DNA from: an uncultured Porphyromonas sp.
Lineage (GTDB): Bacteria > Bacteroidota > Bacteroidia > Bacteroidales > Porphyromonadaceae
DNA length: 64,000 nt
Direction of reading: 5' to 3'
Assembly (NCBI RefSeq): GCF_938023125.1
Contig: NZ_CALHDW010000017.1
Coordinates: 124,001-188,000 of the forward strand
The translations under genes were made by a program, and so were the position numbers. The notes below the pieces were generated by a model. It had not been told where the DNA came from and made no database searches. It saw only the letters and a program-made list of their open reading frames with translations. This document shows positions 53,954 to 60,572 of the stretch, piece after piece; within the stretch, counting starts at the first letter, position 1; every line of letters begins with the position of its first letter.

Positions 53954-54255
53954 TAGAAGGACAAAAAAAAGAATCTCGGAAGGAGTGGTGGTTTGTTGCC
54001 ATTTGGGCCACACAGGCAAAAAACAAACTGGAATCTCAGCTACAGACCCTCGCCAATGGATACAAACATCAACTCCTTACCGACGAAGAGGTCGAAAAAA
54101 TCAAGATTGAGGCACAGAAGATTATAGATAACTATGACGGACGAGTTAAGACAAAACCGGAAGTAGATCTGTACCACAGACCATGGGGTAGTTGCTTGCG
54201 TCTGTGCGAGAGTTGTCATATCGATCTAACCCTAGCAATTAGATATAATCACTAA
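53950..54255 (+). CDS. Uncharacterised early phage protein
   Basis: 101 residues from MIEGQKKESRKEWWF (a TTG nine bases upstream is less likely). Contains a Lys/Glu helix (HQLLTDEEVEKIKIEAQKIIDNY) and two cysteines late in the chain (CLRLCESCH) that could bind metal as a C-x3-C-x2-C-H group. No family recognised. Confidence 0.6.
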   Translation: MIEGQKKESRKEWWFVAIWATQAKNKLESQLQTLANGYKHQLLTDEEVEKIKIEAQKIIDNYDGRVKTKPEVDLYHRPWGSCLRLCESCHIDLTLAIRYNH

Positions 54256-54268
54256 AATAAGTAGTAAT

Positions 54269-54922
54269 ATGGAAGAACAAGTAACCATGACGCCCGAAGA
54301 ACGGGCTGAATACGAAGAATTTAAGGCGAAAAAAGCCCAGGAACGTGAGGAGGCAGCGCGCAAGCAGCAACGCGAGGATTACGCTATCCTCGTCAATTGT
54401 GAGGTGTCGACTGCAGTTACCCAGCTCACTGAGCTTAGCGAGACGATGCGGATGATAAAGGCGACCATCTACAGCAACTTTGAAGCAATCCTGAAAATGA
54501 AAAATGAGGTAATGCATCTCTCGCGCGATGGAGGGCAGTATACGCATACTTTTACAACCTCTGACTCGCGTTACAGGATAACGCTCGGTTGTCGTACTGT
54601 CGACGACTATCGAGACACAGTAGAGGATGGTATTGCAATCGTTACAGAGTATCTGCAATCGTTAGCTAAAGATCAGGATAGCGCGGATCTCGTCGAGACG
54701 GTGATGCATCTCCTCTCGCGCAACAAGCGCGGAGTGTTACAGCCCTCTCGGGTGATCCAGCTGCGTCAGCTTGCTGACAAGAGGAAAGATGCCCGCCTCC
54801 TTGAGGGGGTGAAAATCATCGAGGAGTCGTATCAACCGTATGCCTCTCGCACATTTGTGCAGGCTCAAGTTAAGGAGGCAACTGGCTGGGCGACCATACC
54901 TCTTAATATGACAGAGGTATGA
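54269..54922 (+). CDS. DUF3164-like phage protein
   Basis: 217 residues. Charged coiled-coil N-terminus (TPEERAEYEEFKAKKAQEREEAARKQQ), then the DUF3164 plan: a helical region, SRYRITLGCRTVDDYRD, and a C-terminal part with SRVIQLRQLADKRKDARLLEGVKIIEESYQPYASRTFVQAQV. This matches the 'LRxL...W..AM..I..S......SK.Y' pattern of the family in Mu-like phages. Function unknown; near-universal in transposable phages. Confidence 0.78.
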   Translation: MEEQVTMTPEERAEYEEFKAKKAQEREEAARKQQREDYAILVNCEVSTAVTQLTELSETMRMIKATIYSNFEAILKMKNEVMHLSRDGGQYTHTFTTSDSRYRITLGCRTVDDYRDTVEDGIAIVTEYLQSLAKDQDSADLVETVMHLLSRNKRGVLQPSRVIQLRQLADKRKDARLLEGVKIIEESYQPYASRTFVQAQVKEATGWATIPLNMTEV

Positions 54923-55119
54923 GCAGGGGTATACGTTTTACTCCATCCGGTAAGGGATTTGTTGCAGTGGTAAGCCCTGCGGCAGCAAGAGATAGACGTA
55001 TCCCTACCACTCGCAAGGAGTGTGTGATGGAGGGGGGATTGCGTTTTGTGCTCCATCTTACAGAGCGAGAGTGGCACAACATAGAGGTGCTCTCAAAGGG
55101 AGCAGCACCTGAGGGTTAG
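54919..55119 (+). CDS. Small basic early phage protein
   Basis: 66 residues, basic N-half (MSRGIRFTPSGKGFVAVVSPAAARDRRIPTTRKE) and beta-like middle. Overlaps the DUF3164 stop by four bases and is the last gene before the early terminator. Unrecognised. Confidence 0.6.
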   Translation: MSRGIRFTPSGKGFVAVVSPAAARDRRIPTTRKECVMEGGLRFVLHLTEREWHNIEVLSKGAAPEG

Positions 55120-55145
55120 TTAGTTTATTTCTTATCTTTTCATCC

Positions 55146-55177
55146 AGGGGTGCGACGTCGGGAGATGCAGCACCCCT
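55146..55177 (+). terminator. Terminator ending the main early operon
   Basis: Stem aggggtgc/gcacccct followed by ttttattt. Located 26 bp after the last early stop; separates the early operon from the accessory operon. Confidence 0.88.
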
Positions 55178-55277
55178 TTTTATTTACAATTCGGGCTGTT
55201 TTGTTTACACTTCCTTGCTCCAAATATTATATAAACATAAATCTTATACATGGCGAGTATTTTGTGATAGAAATGTA

Positions 55278-55307
55278 TTGCAGGTATTAAATATATTACT
55301 ACCTTTG
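55278..55307 (+). promoter_or_regulatory. Promoter of the accessory operon (TTG-19-TACCTTTG)
   Basis: TTG at 55278-55280 and TACCTTTG at 55300-55307 with 19 bp between: full Bacteroidetes consensus. Start of transcription expected near 55314, a 45-nt leader before the first gene. Confidence 0.75.
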
Positions 55308-55358
55308 TAATGTCAAAAGAGACAGAACAGAAAGAAACGAACGAAAAAAGAAAACGAA

Positions 55359-55910
55359 ATGACAACGATCGAAAAACTACAACAACTCGGAGCTGGTCAG
55401 TACATTGACTTTACGATTGAAGGAACCGACAGCGCACTAGAATGCTATCTCTGCAGCGACAGACACGCAGAAGCCATTAAGTCTATCCGCATCCTCAATG
55501 ACGGATGCGGCATGATACTAGAGGTGCAAATGGGAGAGATCATGATGCACAAGGCTACGACCGTGTACATCACAATCGAAGACAAAGAAATCATGGATAT
55601 TGTTGAGGCAAGCGAAATCAAAATGGAGAACGTGGAAGTCCTCTACTCGAGCAACGTAGAAGACGAGAAGGAAGAAGCTACTACAGAAGCAACAGAAGTA
55701 GTAGAAATCACAACTACTTGGCACAAGGCAACCGACAAGATCGCAATGACGTACGCACAAATTAAATACATTGATGCCCTTGCGACAGGGGACAATATCG
55801 AGGGATGGGATTTCCCCTCGAACACGAACGCACAGCGCAGTCTTACTAAGTTTGATGCGTCAGAGATTATCGATGCGCTCAAGAGCGGTAAAAAAGTAGT
55901 AATTAAGTAA
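55359..55910 (+). CDS. Acidic accessory phage protein, first gene of the operon
   Basis: 183 residues. N-terminal beta-rich domain (1-95), an acidic linker rich in Glu/Thr (VEDEKEEATTEATEVVEI), and a C-terminal domain MTYAQIKYIDALATGD...RSLTKFDASEIIDALKSGKK. This last part resembles the 'ATEKQ...YI..L......LT..EAS.LI..L' module found in phage and plasmid replication-associated proteins. Function unknown. Heads the operon that ends in the Cas12a-like repeat. Confidence 0.7.
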   Translation: MTTIEKLQQLGAGQYIDFTIEGTDSALECYLCSDRHAEAIKSIRILNDGCGMILEVQMGEIMMHKATTVYITIEDKEIMDIVEASEIKMENVEVLYSSNVEDEKEEATTEATEVVEITTTWHKATDKIAMTYAQIKYIDALATGDNIEGWDFPSNTNAQRSLTKFDASEIIDALKSGKKVVIK

Positions 55911-55923
55911 GTGATAACAACCC

Positions 55924-55943
55924 GGGGGTGGACAACCACCCCC
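55924..55943 (+). repeat. Intercistronic hairpin 1 (8-bp GC stem, acaa loop)
   Basis: gggggtgg-acaa-ccaccccc, perfect stem, directly after the stop of the first accessory gene. No T-run. Same design as the hairpin at 56252. Confidence 0.8.
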
Positions 55944-55958
55944 ACAACAATAAAGGAT

Positions 55959-56243
55959 ATGAAAACTCTAACAAAAGAACAAGTAATTGAGCTGGTAAGC
56001 AGTGCAGACGGACTCCTAATCTCAAATAATGCGGGAGAGAGACACATCAATTGTTGGGATGAGTGCATCGAATTTGCTGAGACCCTTAAGGATATGCATT
56101 TCGATGGTTTTGTGCCTGCGGACAAGGCTCCTACAGATATAACAGAATCGACGGAGTACGAGCCCGAGTGGGGAGTGTATAAGTTCAGCGCCCCGAACTG
56201 CACAACGATAGATAGTGATATCTACATTAATATCGGCGAGTAA
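55959..56243 (+). CDS. Small acidic accessory phage protein (candidate anti-defence)
   Basis: 94 residues from MKTLTKEQVIELV, preceded by aaaggat. Strongly acidic overall (many Asp/Glu, few Lys/Arg after residue 45), three cysteines. Segments INCWDECIEFAETLKDMHFDGFVP and YEPEWGVYKFSAPNC. No family recognised. Size, charge and co-transcription with an HTH gene and a solitary Cas12a-type repeat make it a guilt-by-association candidate for an anti-CRISPR; there is no direct proof. Confidence 0.65.
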   Translation: MKTLTKEQVIELVSSADGLLISNNAGERHINCWDECIEFAETLKDMHFDGFVPADKAPTDITESTEYEPEWGVYKFSAPNCTTIDSDIYINIGE

Positions 56244-56251
56244 GACAACAA

Positions 56252-56271
56252 GGGGGCGGGCAGCCGCCCCC
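56252..56271 (+). repeat. Intercistronic hairpin 2 (8-bp GC stem, gcag loop)
   Basis: gggggcgg-gcag-ccgccccc, perfect stem, 8 bp after a stop codon and 16 bp before the next gene. Repeats the plan of hairpin 1 with a compensatory change (t-a to c-g), so the structure is conserved while the sequence varies. Confidence 0.8.
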
Positions 56272-56287
56272 GCTAAGTGAAAAGAAT

Positions 56288-56602
56288 ATGGATAACAGAT
56301 TTAGGTTGTCGATTATCGACACTACCCCTGCATACGTGGAGGAGATCGGGGAGTACGAAGATTGTATAGAGGATATTGTACGCTTCTGCGATTATGAGCC
56401 TCTTGATGCATTTAGAAATGCTAAGATAATGACCGCTCTTGCGACAAAAGGAGAGGTCAAGCTAGAAATTACAATTGTAGAGACGGAAGAGACATACTAC
56501 ATCGATCTGAACACAGAACTCGGATGGGGGTGTTATGATAAAGGCGACTGGACGCTCTACAAGGCTGCAAAGCATCAATGCTTTGATATGTTTGATAATT
56601 GA
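56288..56602 (+). CDS. Small acidic accessory phage protein (candidate anti-defence)
   Basis: 104 residues, very acidic in the N-half (YVEEIGEYEDCIEDIVRFCDYEPLD), then beta strands (EVKLEITIVETEETYYIDLNTELGWGCYDKGDWTLYKAAKH). No family recognised. A DNA-mimic role is conceivable from its charge, but this is inference. 9 bp before the XRE gene. Confidence 0.65.
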   Translation: MDNRFRLSIIDTTPAYVEEIGEYEDCIEDIVRFCDYEPLDAFRNAKIMTALATKGEVKLEITIVETEETYYIDLNTELGWGCYDKGDWTLYKAAKHQCFDMFDN

Positions 56603-56611
56603 TGTAATAAT

Positions 56612-56836
56612 ATGACAAACAAAGAGTTAGGCGCAATACTGCGTACATTGCGCGAGGAGAGCGGTATTACGCAGTATCGACTCATTAAGGATAAGGTAGT
56701 GACGAGTGCAACTCAGCTACAGGATATCGAGGAGGCGCGTCGTGATGTACGTCTCTCAACGCTGCTGCGCTTGCTCGAGGCGTACGGCAAAGATATCATT
56801 ATTGTCGATAAGGATACGGCAGAGTCAAAAAAATGA
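56612..56836 (+). CDS. XRE-family HTH regulator, Aca-like position
   Basis: 74 residues: a single Cro/CI-type HTH (LGAILRTLREESGITQYRLIKDKVVTSATQLQDIEEARRDVRLSTLLRLLEAYG) with a short tail. It ends two bases before a TAnnTTTG box and ten before a perfect 18-bp palindrome, the natural operator for such a dimer. Anti-CRISPR loci commonly end with a small HTH gene (aca) that represses the locus; this gene has that size and place. Confidence 0.82.
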   Translation: MTNKELGAILRTLREESGITQYRLIKDKVVTSATQLQDIEEARRDVRLSTLLRLLEAYGKDIIIVDKDTAESKK

Positions 56837-56837
56837 T

Positions 56838-56864
56838 TATCTTTGCATTGTCACTAGTGACAAT
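56838..56864 (+). promoter_or_regulatory. -7 box TATCTTTG plus perfect 18-bp palindrome (operator candidate)
   Basis: TATCTTTG at 56838-56845 fits TAnnTTTG, though no TTG lies at the usual -33 distance. ATTGTCACTAGTGACAAT at 56847-56864 is a perfect palindrome covering the expected start site. Its last three bases are the first three of the Cas12a-like repeat. In RNA the palindrome could also fold as a hairpin (gucac/gugac). Confidence 0.65.
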
Positions 56865-56881
56865 TTCTACTATTTGTAGAT
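56862..56881 (+). CRISPR. Solitary Cas12a (type V-A)-like direct repeat
   Basis: AATTTCTACTATTTGTAGAT has every element of the processed Cas12a repeat: AATT, the stem TCTAC (56866-56870) and GTAGA (56876-56880), a 5-nt loop TATTT, and the final T where the guide begins. The invariant stem of characterised Cas12a crRNAs is identical; only the loop varies. From memory, Porphyromonas Cas12a repeats have this or nearly this loop. The 12 bases before it, gtcactagtgac, give the GTC...GAC start of some full-length V-A repeats. Only one copy was found in the window, so it is not an array. Function as an RNA anti-CRISPR or mini-crRNA is inferred. Confidence 0.8.
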
Positions 56882-56913
56882 AACCCGTTGACCGTTTTCG
56901 GTTTTCGATCGTT

Positions 56914-56942
56914 GGGGAGGCTCGCTTGGGTCTCCCCTTTTT
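56914..56942 (+). terminator. Terminator of the accessory operon / small RNA
   Basis: ggggag...ctcccc stem with loop of about 12 nt followed by ttttta; ends directly at the stop of the convergent late gene gpG. Confidence 0.8.
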
Positions 56943-56943
56943 A

Positions 56944-57441
56944 TCACTTGATTTTTGCTTTTATGGAGCTTAGGAGGTCGAGAGACTGCAGGCGATGGTC
57001 TACAGCCTTGCGCCATTTGCTGCGCGTATGACGAGTAACACCTGCAAACTGACGCTTAGGTATGCGGATGGTAAGCTGCGTACGCTTAGTGATGGCAAGC
57101 GCCTTGTATTTAGGCTCTTTTGTGCTTTTATACCTCGCCCAAAAATATTTGCGCATCTTGGTTGTTACCGGGACCTGTACAACCCCTCCCTCGTTGTGTA
57201 TATGAGCATAGAGAGTGCTGCTGTTGATAACGACCTGGTTGCCGTCCGCCTCAATCGTGATACTCCGCCTTAGTGCCCCGCTGCGCAGCATAAGAGAGCC
57301 GATGCCATCCTCGTGCTTGCGTGGAGGCCACGCCTTACCATCCCACTCCTTGCGTACAAATGCCTCTGCGGTCTCCTCCTGCATGATGACGAGTAGATCG
57401 TTAGCTAACAAGCGCTCAAGGTCTTGCTTATCTAGTTCCAT
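56944..57441 (-). CDS. Phage virion morphogenesis protein (Mu gpG-like)
   Basis: 165 residues. Plan of the Mu G/HK97-gp10-like tail-completion family: N-terminal helix (LDKQDLERLLANDLLVIMQEETAEAF), WPPRK, GIGSLMLRSGALRRSITIEADGNQVVINSSTLYAHIHNEGG, and a basic C-terminus with RIPKRQFAG. Last gene of the leftward late run; 100 bp separate it from MuF. Confidence 0.85.
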   Translation of the reverse strand: MELDKQDLERLLANDLLVIMQEETAEAFVRKEWDGKAWPPRKHEDGIGSLMLRSGALRRSITIEADGNQVVINSSTLYAHIHNEGGVVQVPVTTKMRKYFWARYKSTKEPKYKALAITKRTQLTIRIPKRQFAGVTRHTRSKWRKAVDHRLQSLDLLSSIKAKIK

Positions 57442-57444
57442 GAT

Positions 57445-57547
57445 TTGTTTATTCCGATTTTATTATTATCTTTGTGGTGAGGATTAACCGGGTAATGCCG
57501 CTATTCTTCGTCCGCGGGGGCTAATACTTAGTTCATAAGTGTTAGCC
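57445..57547 (+). ncRNA. Candidate plus-strand small RNA opposite the late operon
   Basis: TTG (57445-57447), 19 bp, TATCTTTG (57467-57474): consensus promoter on the strand opposite to all neighbouring late genes. About 40 bases later comes an 11-bp stem ggctaatactt/aagtgttagcc (57519-57547, loop agttcat) followed by ttccgtcttttta. Predicted RNA of about 70-80 nt between MuF and gpG. Its 3' part is antisense to the last codons of the MuF-toxin gene. Confidence 0.5.
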
Positions 57548-58909
57548 TTCCGTCTTTTTATAGATAATCATAACATTTTCGGTTTCACCCTCTTGTATCC
57601 AAACTTCGTCTATTTTGTCGCCGTTTCTACAGCGATTGGCAATTACCTTTTTTACAAAGTAATCCGTCCAATCGGGGTGACGTTGTATTATGACTCGAGG
57701 AGATTGCTCTAATCCCCTATTGAGCATGTTTTTTATTGCACGTTTACCGTCTGTGTTGTCACTGTATCCTTTGACCTCTCTATATACGCTTACTCCATCT
57801 TTTGTACAACGCAAATCGGGACATTTGCCCTCGTACTCAGTCCCGATTAAGTCTGCATATATAGTCTTGTAATCAAAATCTCTTGCCCCATGTTGCACGT
57901 TTGGCAAGATCTCGACGTCCTCCCCATTTTTAGCAAAATAGCGTGCAGACGCAAGTATCTGTTTGTAGTCTGATTTTGTTGTATCTACATTGTCGTATAG
58001 CTCAATAGTATGCCCTTTTTCTGTTTTCTCGATGATTTTTTTTGTCGGTGTGTATTTATCGAGATTTTTTATAATTGCCTCACTCTCCTTGTTGCCTTCC
58101 TTGCCATAGTAGGGATGACGAGGCGGGATAAGTTTTTTCTCCTTGCCGGGATTAAACCTAAAAATCTCCTGCTTCCCGGGCGTCATCTCCTCTAGGAGGT
58201 CGACGACCTCCTTGCTCTCTGAGCGAGGGTGCGTCCCCGGTATTACCTGTATTACATCGCACCGGCACCCCCAGCCGTTTGGGGGAAAACAGGTGTCCCA
58301 GGCGGGGTCGCTGAAGGGTAGGCACATACCATTGAGTCGGGCATGGTCAGCGCGTACTTTTTCGTCGCCTGCCGTCTTGTAGAGGAGGTCATAAGCGTCT
58401 CCCCATTGGGCAAATCGCTCCCACTTGGCTGCCATCTGCGCGGATGATTGCACAAAGGCGTACTCTGCTTTGAGCCAGGTTTTGTTGTACTTGTCGTCAA
58501 TCTTAGCCGTGTCGGCTACAAACTCTTGCCAGCTCTTTAGAGTTCCGTCGGCGTTGCGCGACCGACCGGCCACCTCCTGCAGGTGGTGGTAGGTCTTAAA
58601 GCCGGCAAAGGTGTGCAGGTCTTGCTTTAGTGCGCGCTGCGTCGAGTTAGAGAGGTCTCGAATGATGGGGTCTACCTTGGCGGTGTACCCTCGAGCACTC
58701 ACCTCGATAGCCTTGCGGATAGGCTTCTCACGTAGCATGTTGGGGGTCATCTTGCCCCCCTGCTCGAGTACAAACTTTTTGGCACGATTAAAGGCCTTTC
58801 GGAGGCGGCCGCTCTTGTCGGGGTCGTCATCCCCCTTGAGCTCGAGGCGGATAGGGGTGTATAGCCCCTCGAGGATAGAGGTTAATCGCTCATACCTCGA
58901 GGGGGTCAC
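57542..58909 (-). CDS. MuF-like head protein fused to a C-terminal PD-(D/E)XK nuclease-like toxin domain
   Basis: 455 residues. The N-terminal 290 are Mu gp30/MuF head-morphogenesis type, with the family Cys/His signature DHARLNGMCLPFSDPAWDTCFPPNGWGCRCDV near 188-218. Residues 300-455 are an unrelated module resembling CdiA C-terminal tRNase-type domains. Putative active-site residues are P364-D365 (KCPDLRC) and E378-x-K380 (YREVKGY), then GLEQSPRVIIQRH. The DNA of this module is visibly more AT-rich than the rest of the gene. MuF proteins with C-terminal polymorphic toxins are known; no immunity ORF is seen between this gene and gpG. Overlaps the portal stop by four bases. Confidence 0.82.
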   Translation of the reverse strand: MTPSRYERLTSILEGLYTPIRLELKGDDDPDKSGRLRKAFNRAKKFVLEQGGKMTPNMLREKPIRKAIEVSARGYTAKVDPIIRDLSNSTQRALKQDLHTFAGFKTYHHLQEVAGRSRNADGTLKSWQEFVADTAKIDDKYNKTWLKAEYAFVQSSAQMAAKWERFAQWGDAYDLLYKTAGDEKVRADHARLNGMCLPFSDPAWDTCFPPNGWGCRCDVIQVIPGTHPRSESKEVVDLLEEMTPGKQEIFRFNPGKEKKLIPPRHPYYGKEGNKESEAIIKNLDKYTPTKKIIEKTEKGHTIELYDNVDTTKSDYKQILASARYFAKNGEDVEILPNVQHGARDFDYKTIYADLIGTEYEGKCPDLRCTKDGVSVYREVKGYSDNTDGKRAIKNMLNRGLEQSPRVIIQRHPDWTDYFVKKVIANRCRNGDKIDEVWIQEGETENVMIIYKKTEG

Positions 58910-60072
58910 CCGAAAAAAGGATCGGAGGCGGTGAGTTGGTTAGTCTCCCCCAGGGTGGCACGCTTGCCAGTCACGGCGACGCCGAATTTATCCTCGATCC
59001 ACTTCTCGTCTACCTCGTAATAGGGGAGGATGTCCTTCGTGCGCTGCCATAGAGCGTTTTTATCTTCCTCTTCGGGGTACTCAAAGCGGAGGCCTGAGGG
59101 GATATGTCCGAGAGTGCTGAGGGCAGGCAGGATAGTAGAGTTCATCGATTTTTCGATGAGCGCACGATCCTTAGCGCATTTAGCGTCGAGGAGCTTAAGA
59201 GATGACTCCTCCTTGCTGTAGTTACCGTTAGCGGTATCCTCGCCGATTATACACCCGAGGATCTTAATCGAGATGTCTTGCTTGCACGCCCATATAAGGC
59301 GCTCAAAGATGTCCCCATTGCCGGCGACACCGGTCGCAAATGACATCTCCTCGTTGCTGTCGATAATTGCCCAGTTAGCGCGTCCCATCCGCGTCATCAT
59401 CTCCTCAGCTCGAGCGAGAGCCTCTTGGTCGTCAGTGTCGATTTTGAGCGTCCGTGGCGGTATGCCAAATGTCTCAGCAAACTCGCTCCAGGCACTTAGC
59501 GCATAACGCTTAAAGATGGTATTTGGGCAGCAGTCAAAGAGGATACCGAGGTCGCTCGGAGAGCCTACCTCGAGGATGGAGGTGCCGTACCGGCTGTCTG
59601 CTCGGTAGTCGATCCCCTTTGTGTCAGCCACATCCGGGAGGATTAGCCCCAACCCCGGCACAACATGGCGACGAGGGAGCAACGAGACGGTAAAGAGGTC
59701 CGTCGAGGAGGGGGTAAGCTCAAGGAGCGAGTGCCCCCAGTAGGGCGTCTCAAATAGGATGGTTAATAGCTCGTTAAAAGCGATAGAGTCGCTAAGGAGC
59801 TTTGTTACCTCCTCGTTAGTTACCCCCTTAGCATCAAGGATGGCAAAGGGCTTGTTCAGCGACCGGTCCCTCCGCAGCTCCATCTTGGAGGCGAGGTAGA
59901 GATCGTGCAACATATCGTCGATAATATCGACGAGTCGTGTGCGGCGGGGAAAATCGGGCTTGGTAGCCTCCCTTTTGGCATCGCGCCAGGAGCGCATGTC
60001 GCGCGAGGTCTGCGAGGCTTGCTTTTGTATGATTTTTTCGAGGAGCGTTTCAGTGGCTTTGTGTAGTGCCAT
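58906..60072 (-). CDS. Portal protein, DUF935 (Mu gp29-like)
   Basis: 388 residues matching DUF935: N-terminal helical part (DIIDDMLHDLYLASKMELRRDRSLNKPFAIL), LFETPYWGHSLLEL, RRHVVPGLG, WSEFAETFGIPPRTLKIDTDD, and IKILGCIIGEDTANGNYSKEESSLKLLD. Forms the dodecameric DNA gate in the capsid vertex. A bit shorter than Mu gp29. Coupled to MuF. Confidence 0.9.
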   Translation of the reverse strand: MALHKATETLLEKIIQKQASQTSRDMRSWRDAKREATKPDFPRRTRLVDIIDDMLHDLYLASKMELRRDRSLNKPFAILDAKGVTNEEVTKLLSDSIAFNELLTILFETPYWGHSLLELTPSSTDLFTVSLLPRRHVVPGLGLILPDVADTKGIDYRADSRYGTSILEVGSPSDLGILFDCCPNTIFKRYALSAWSEFAETFGIPPRTLKIDTDDQEALARAEEMMTRMGRANWAIIDSNEEMSFATGVAGNGDIFERLIWACKQDISIKILGCIIGEDTANGNYSKEESSLKLLDAKCAKDRALIEKSMNSTILPALSTLGHIPSGLRFEYPEEEDKNALWQRTKDILPYYEVDEKWIEDKFGVAVTGKRATLGETNQLTASDPFFG

Positions 60073-60093
60073 GGTATTAAATGCTAGATAAGG

Positions 60094-60516
60094 TTAGTAC
60101 TCAAAATCGACTTTAGGGCGTGAGCCCATGGTGAGGTGGGATACGATCCGCCCGTCCTCGGTCTTGCGGGGCGGGAGTCCTACGATGCCGAGCGTGCCGG
60201 TCGCGATGCCCTTAAGGTACTCTTGATGTAGCTTATACGCCTCGACAACGCGCTCAAAGGCGATATCTACGTTGTGTCGCCGCATGATATAGTAGAGGGC
60301 TATATCCTTGATCATCTCCTTGATGTCGGCAAGGCAAGGGGCGTCAGAGGGCATGGCTTGTATCGCGGTGATGTCGTACTTAGCGGATAGATAACTAAGT
60401 ACCCGCGCCTCGGAGGCACGGAGGCAGGTGAGGGTAATATCGGGGGTATTGTCGGTCATCTCCTCAAGCTTGTAAGCATCGACGACGGTAAGCATCTCTT
60501 GTTGTTGTACGAGCAT
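60094..60516 (-). CDS. DUF1320 / gp36-like head-tail connector protein
   Basis: 140 residues: DITLTCLRASEARVLSYLSAKYDITAI..., KDIALYYIMRRHNVDIAFERVVEAYKLHQEYLKGIATGTLGIVGLPP. This is the layout of DUF1320 (Mu gp36-type) connector proteins. Lies between portal and terminase large subunit. The 45-bp gap to the terminase gene contains phased repeats. Confidence 0.8.
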   Translation of the reverse strand: MLVQQQEMLTVVDAYKLEEMTDNTPDITLTCLRASEARVLSYLSAKYDITAIQAMPSDAPCLADIKEMIKDIALYYIMRRHNVDIAFERVVEAYKLHQEYLKGIATGTLGIVGLPPRKTEDGRIVSHLTMGSRPKVDFEY

Positions 60517-60528
60517 AATCGGTATTAG

Positions 60529-60572
60529 TTAAGTGGTGGTTAATCGCAGGTTAAACGGCCGTTAATAGTGCC
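60529..60572 (+). repeat. Phased 11-bp repeats, array 3
   Basis: Four contiguous 11-mers: ttaagtggtgg, ttaatcgcagg, ttaaacggccg, ttaatagtgcc. They span the gap and the very end of the terminase gene. Same motif and period as arrays at 46.06 and 49.94 kb. Confidence 0.7.

Larger units (their letters stand above)
56852..56942 (+). ncRNA. Predicted ~90-nt small RNA carrying the Cas12a-like repeat
   Basis: Bounded by the TATCTTTG box upstream and a rho-independent terminator downstream. Order: half palindrome, Cas12a-like repeat, about 32 nt of guide-like sequence beginning aacccgttgaccgttttcgg, terminator. Read-through from the accessory operon promoter could supply it as well. The ends are predicted, not seen. 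Confidence 0.55.

Noticed and set aside
56840..56945. A CRISPR array around the Cas12a-like repeat
   Set aside because: Only a single repeat is present; neither strand within the window shows a second AATTTCTAC...GTAGAT unit.
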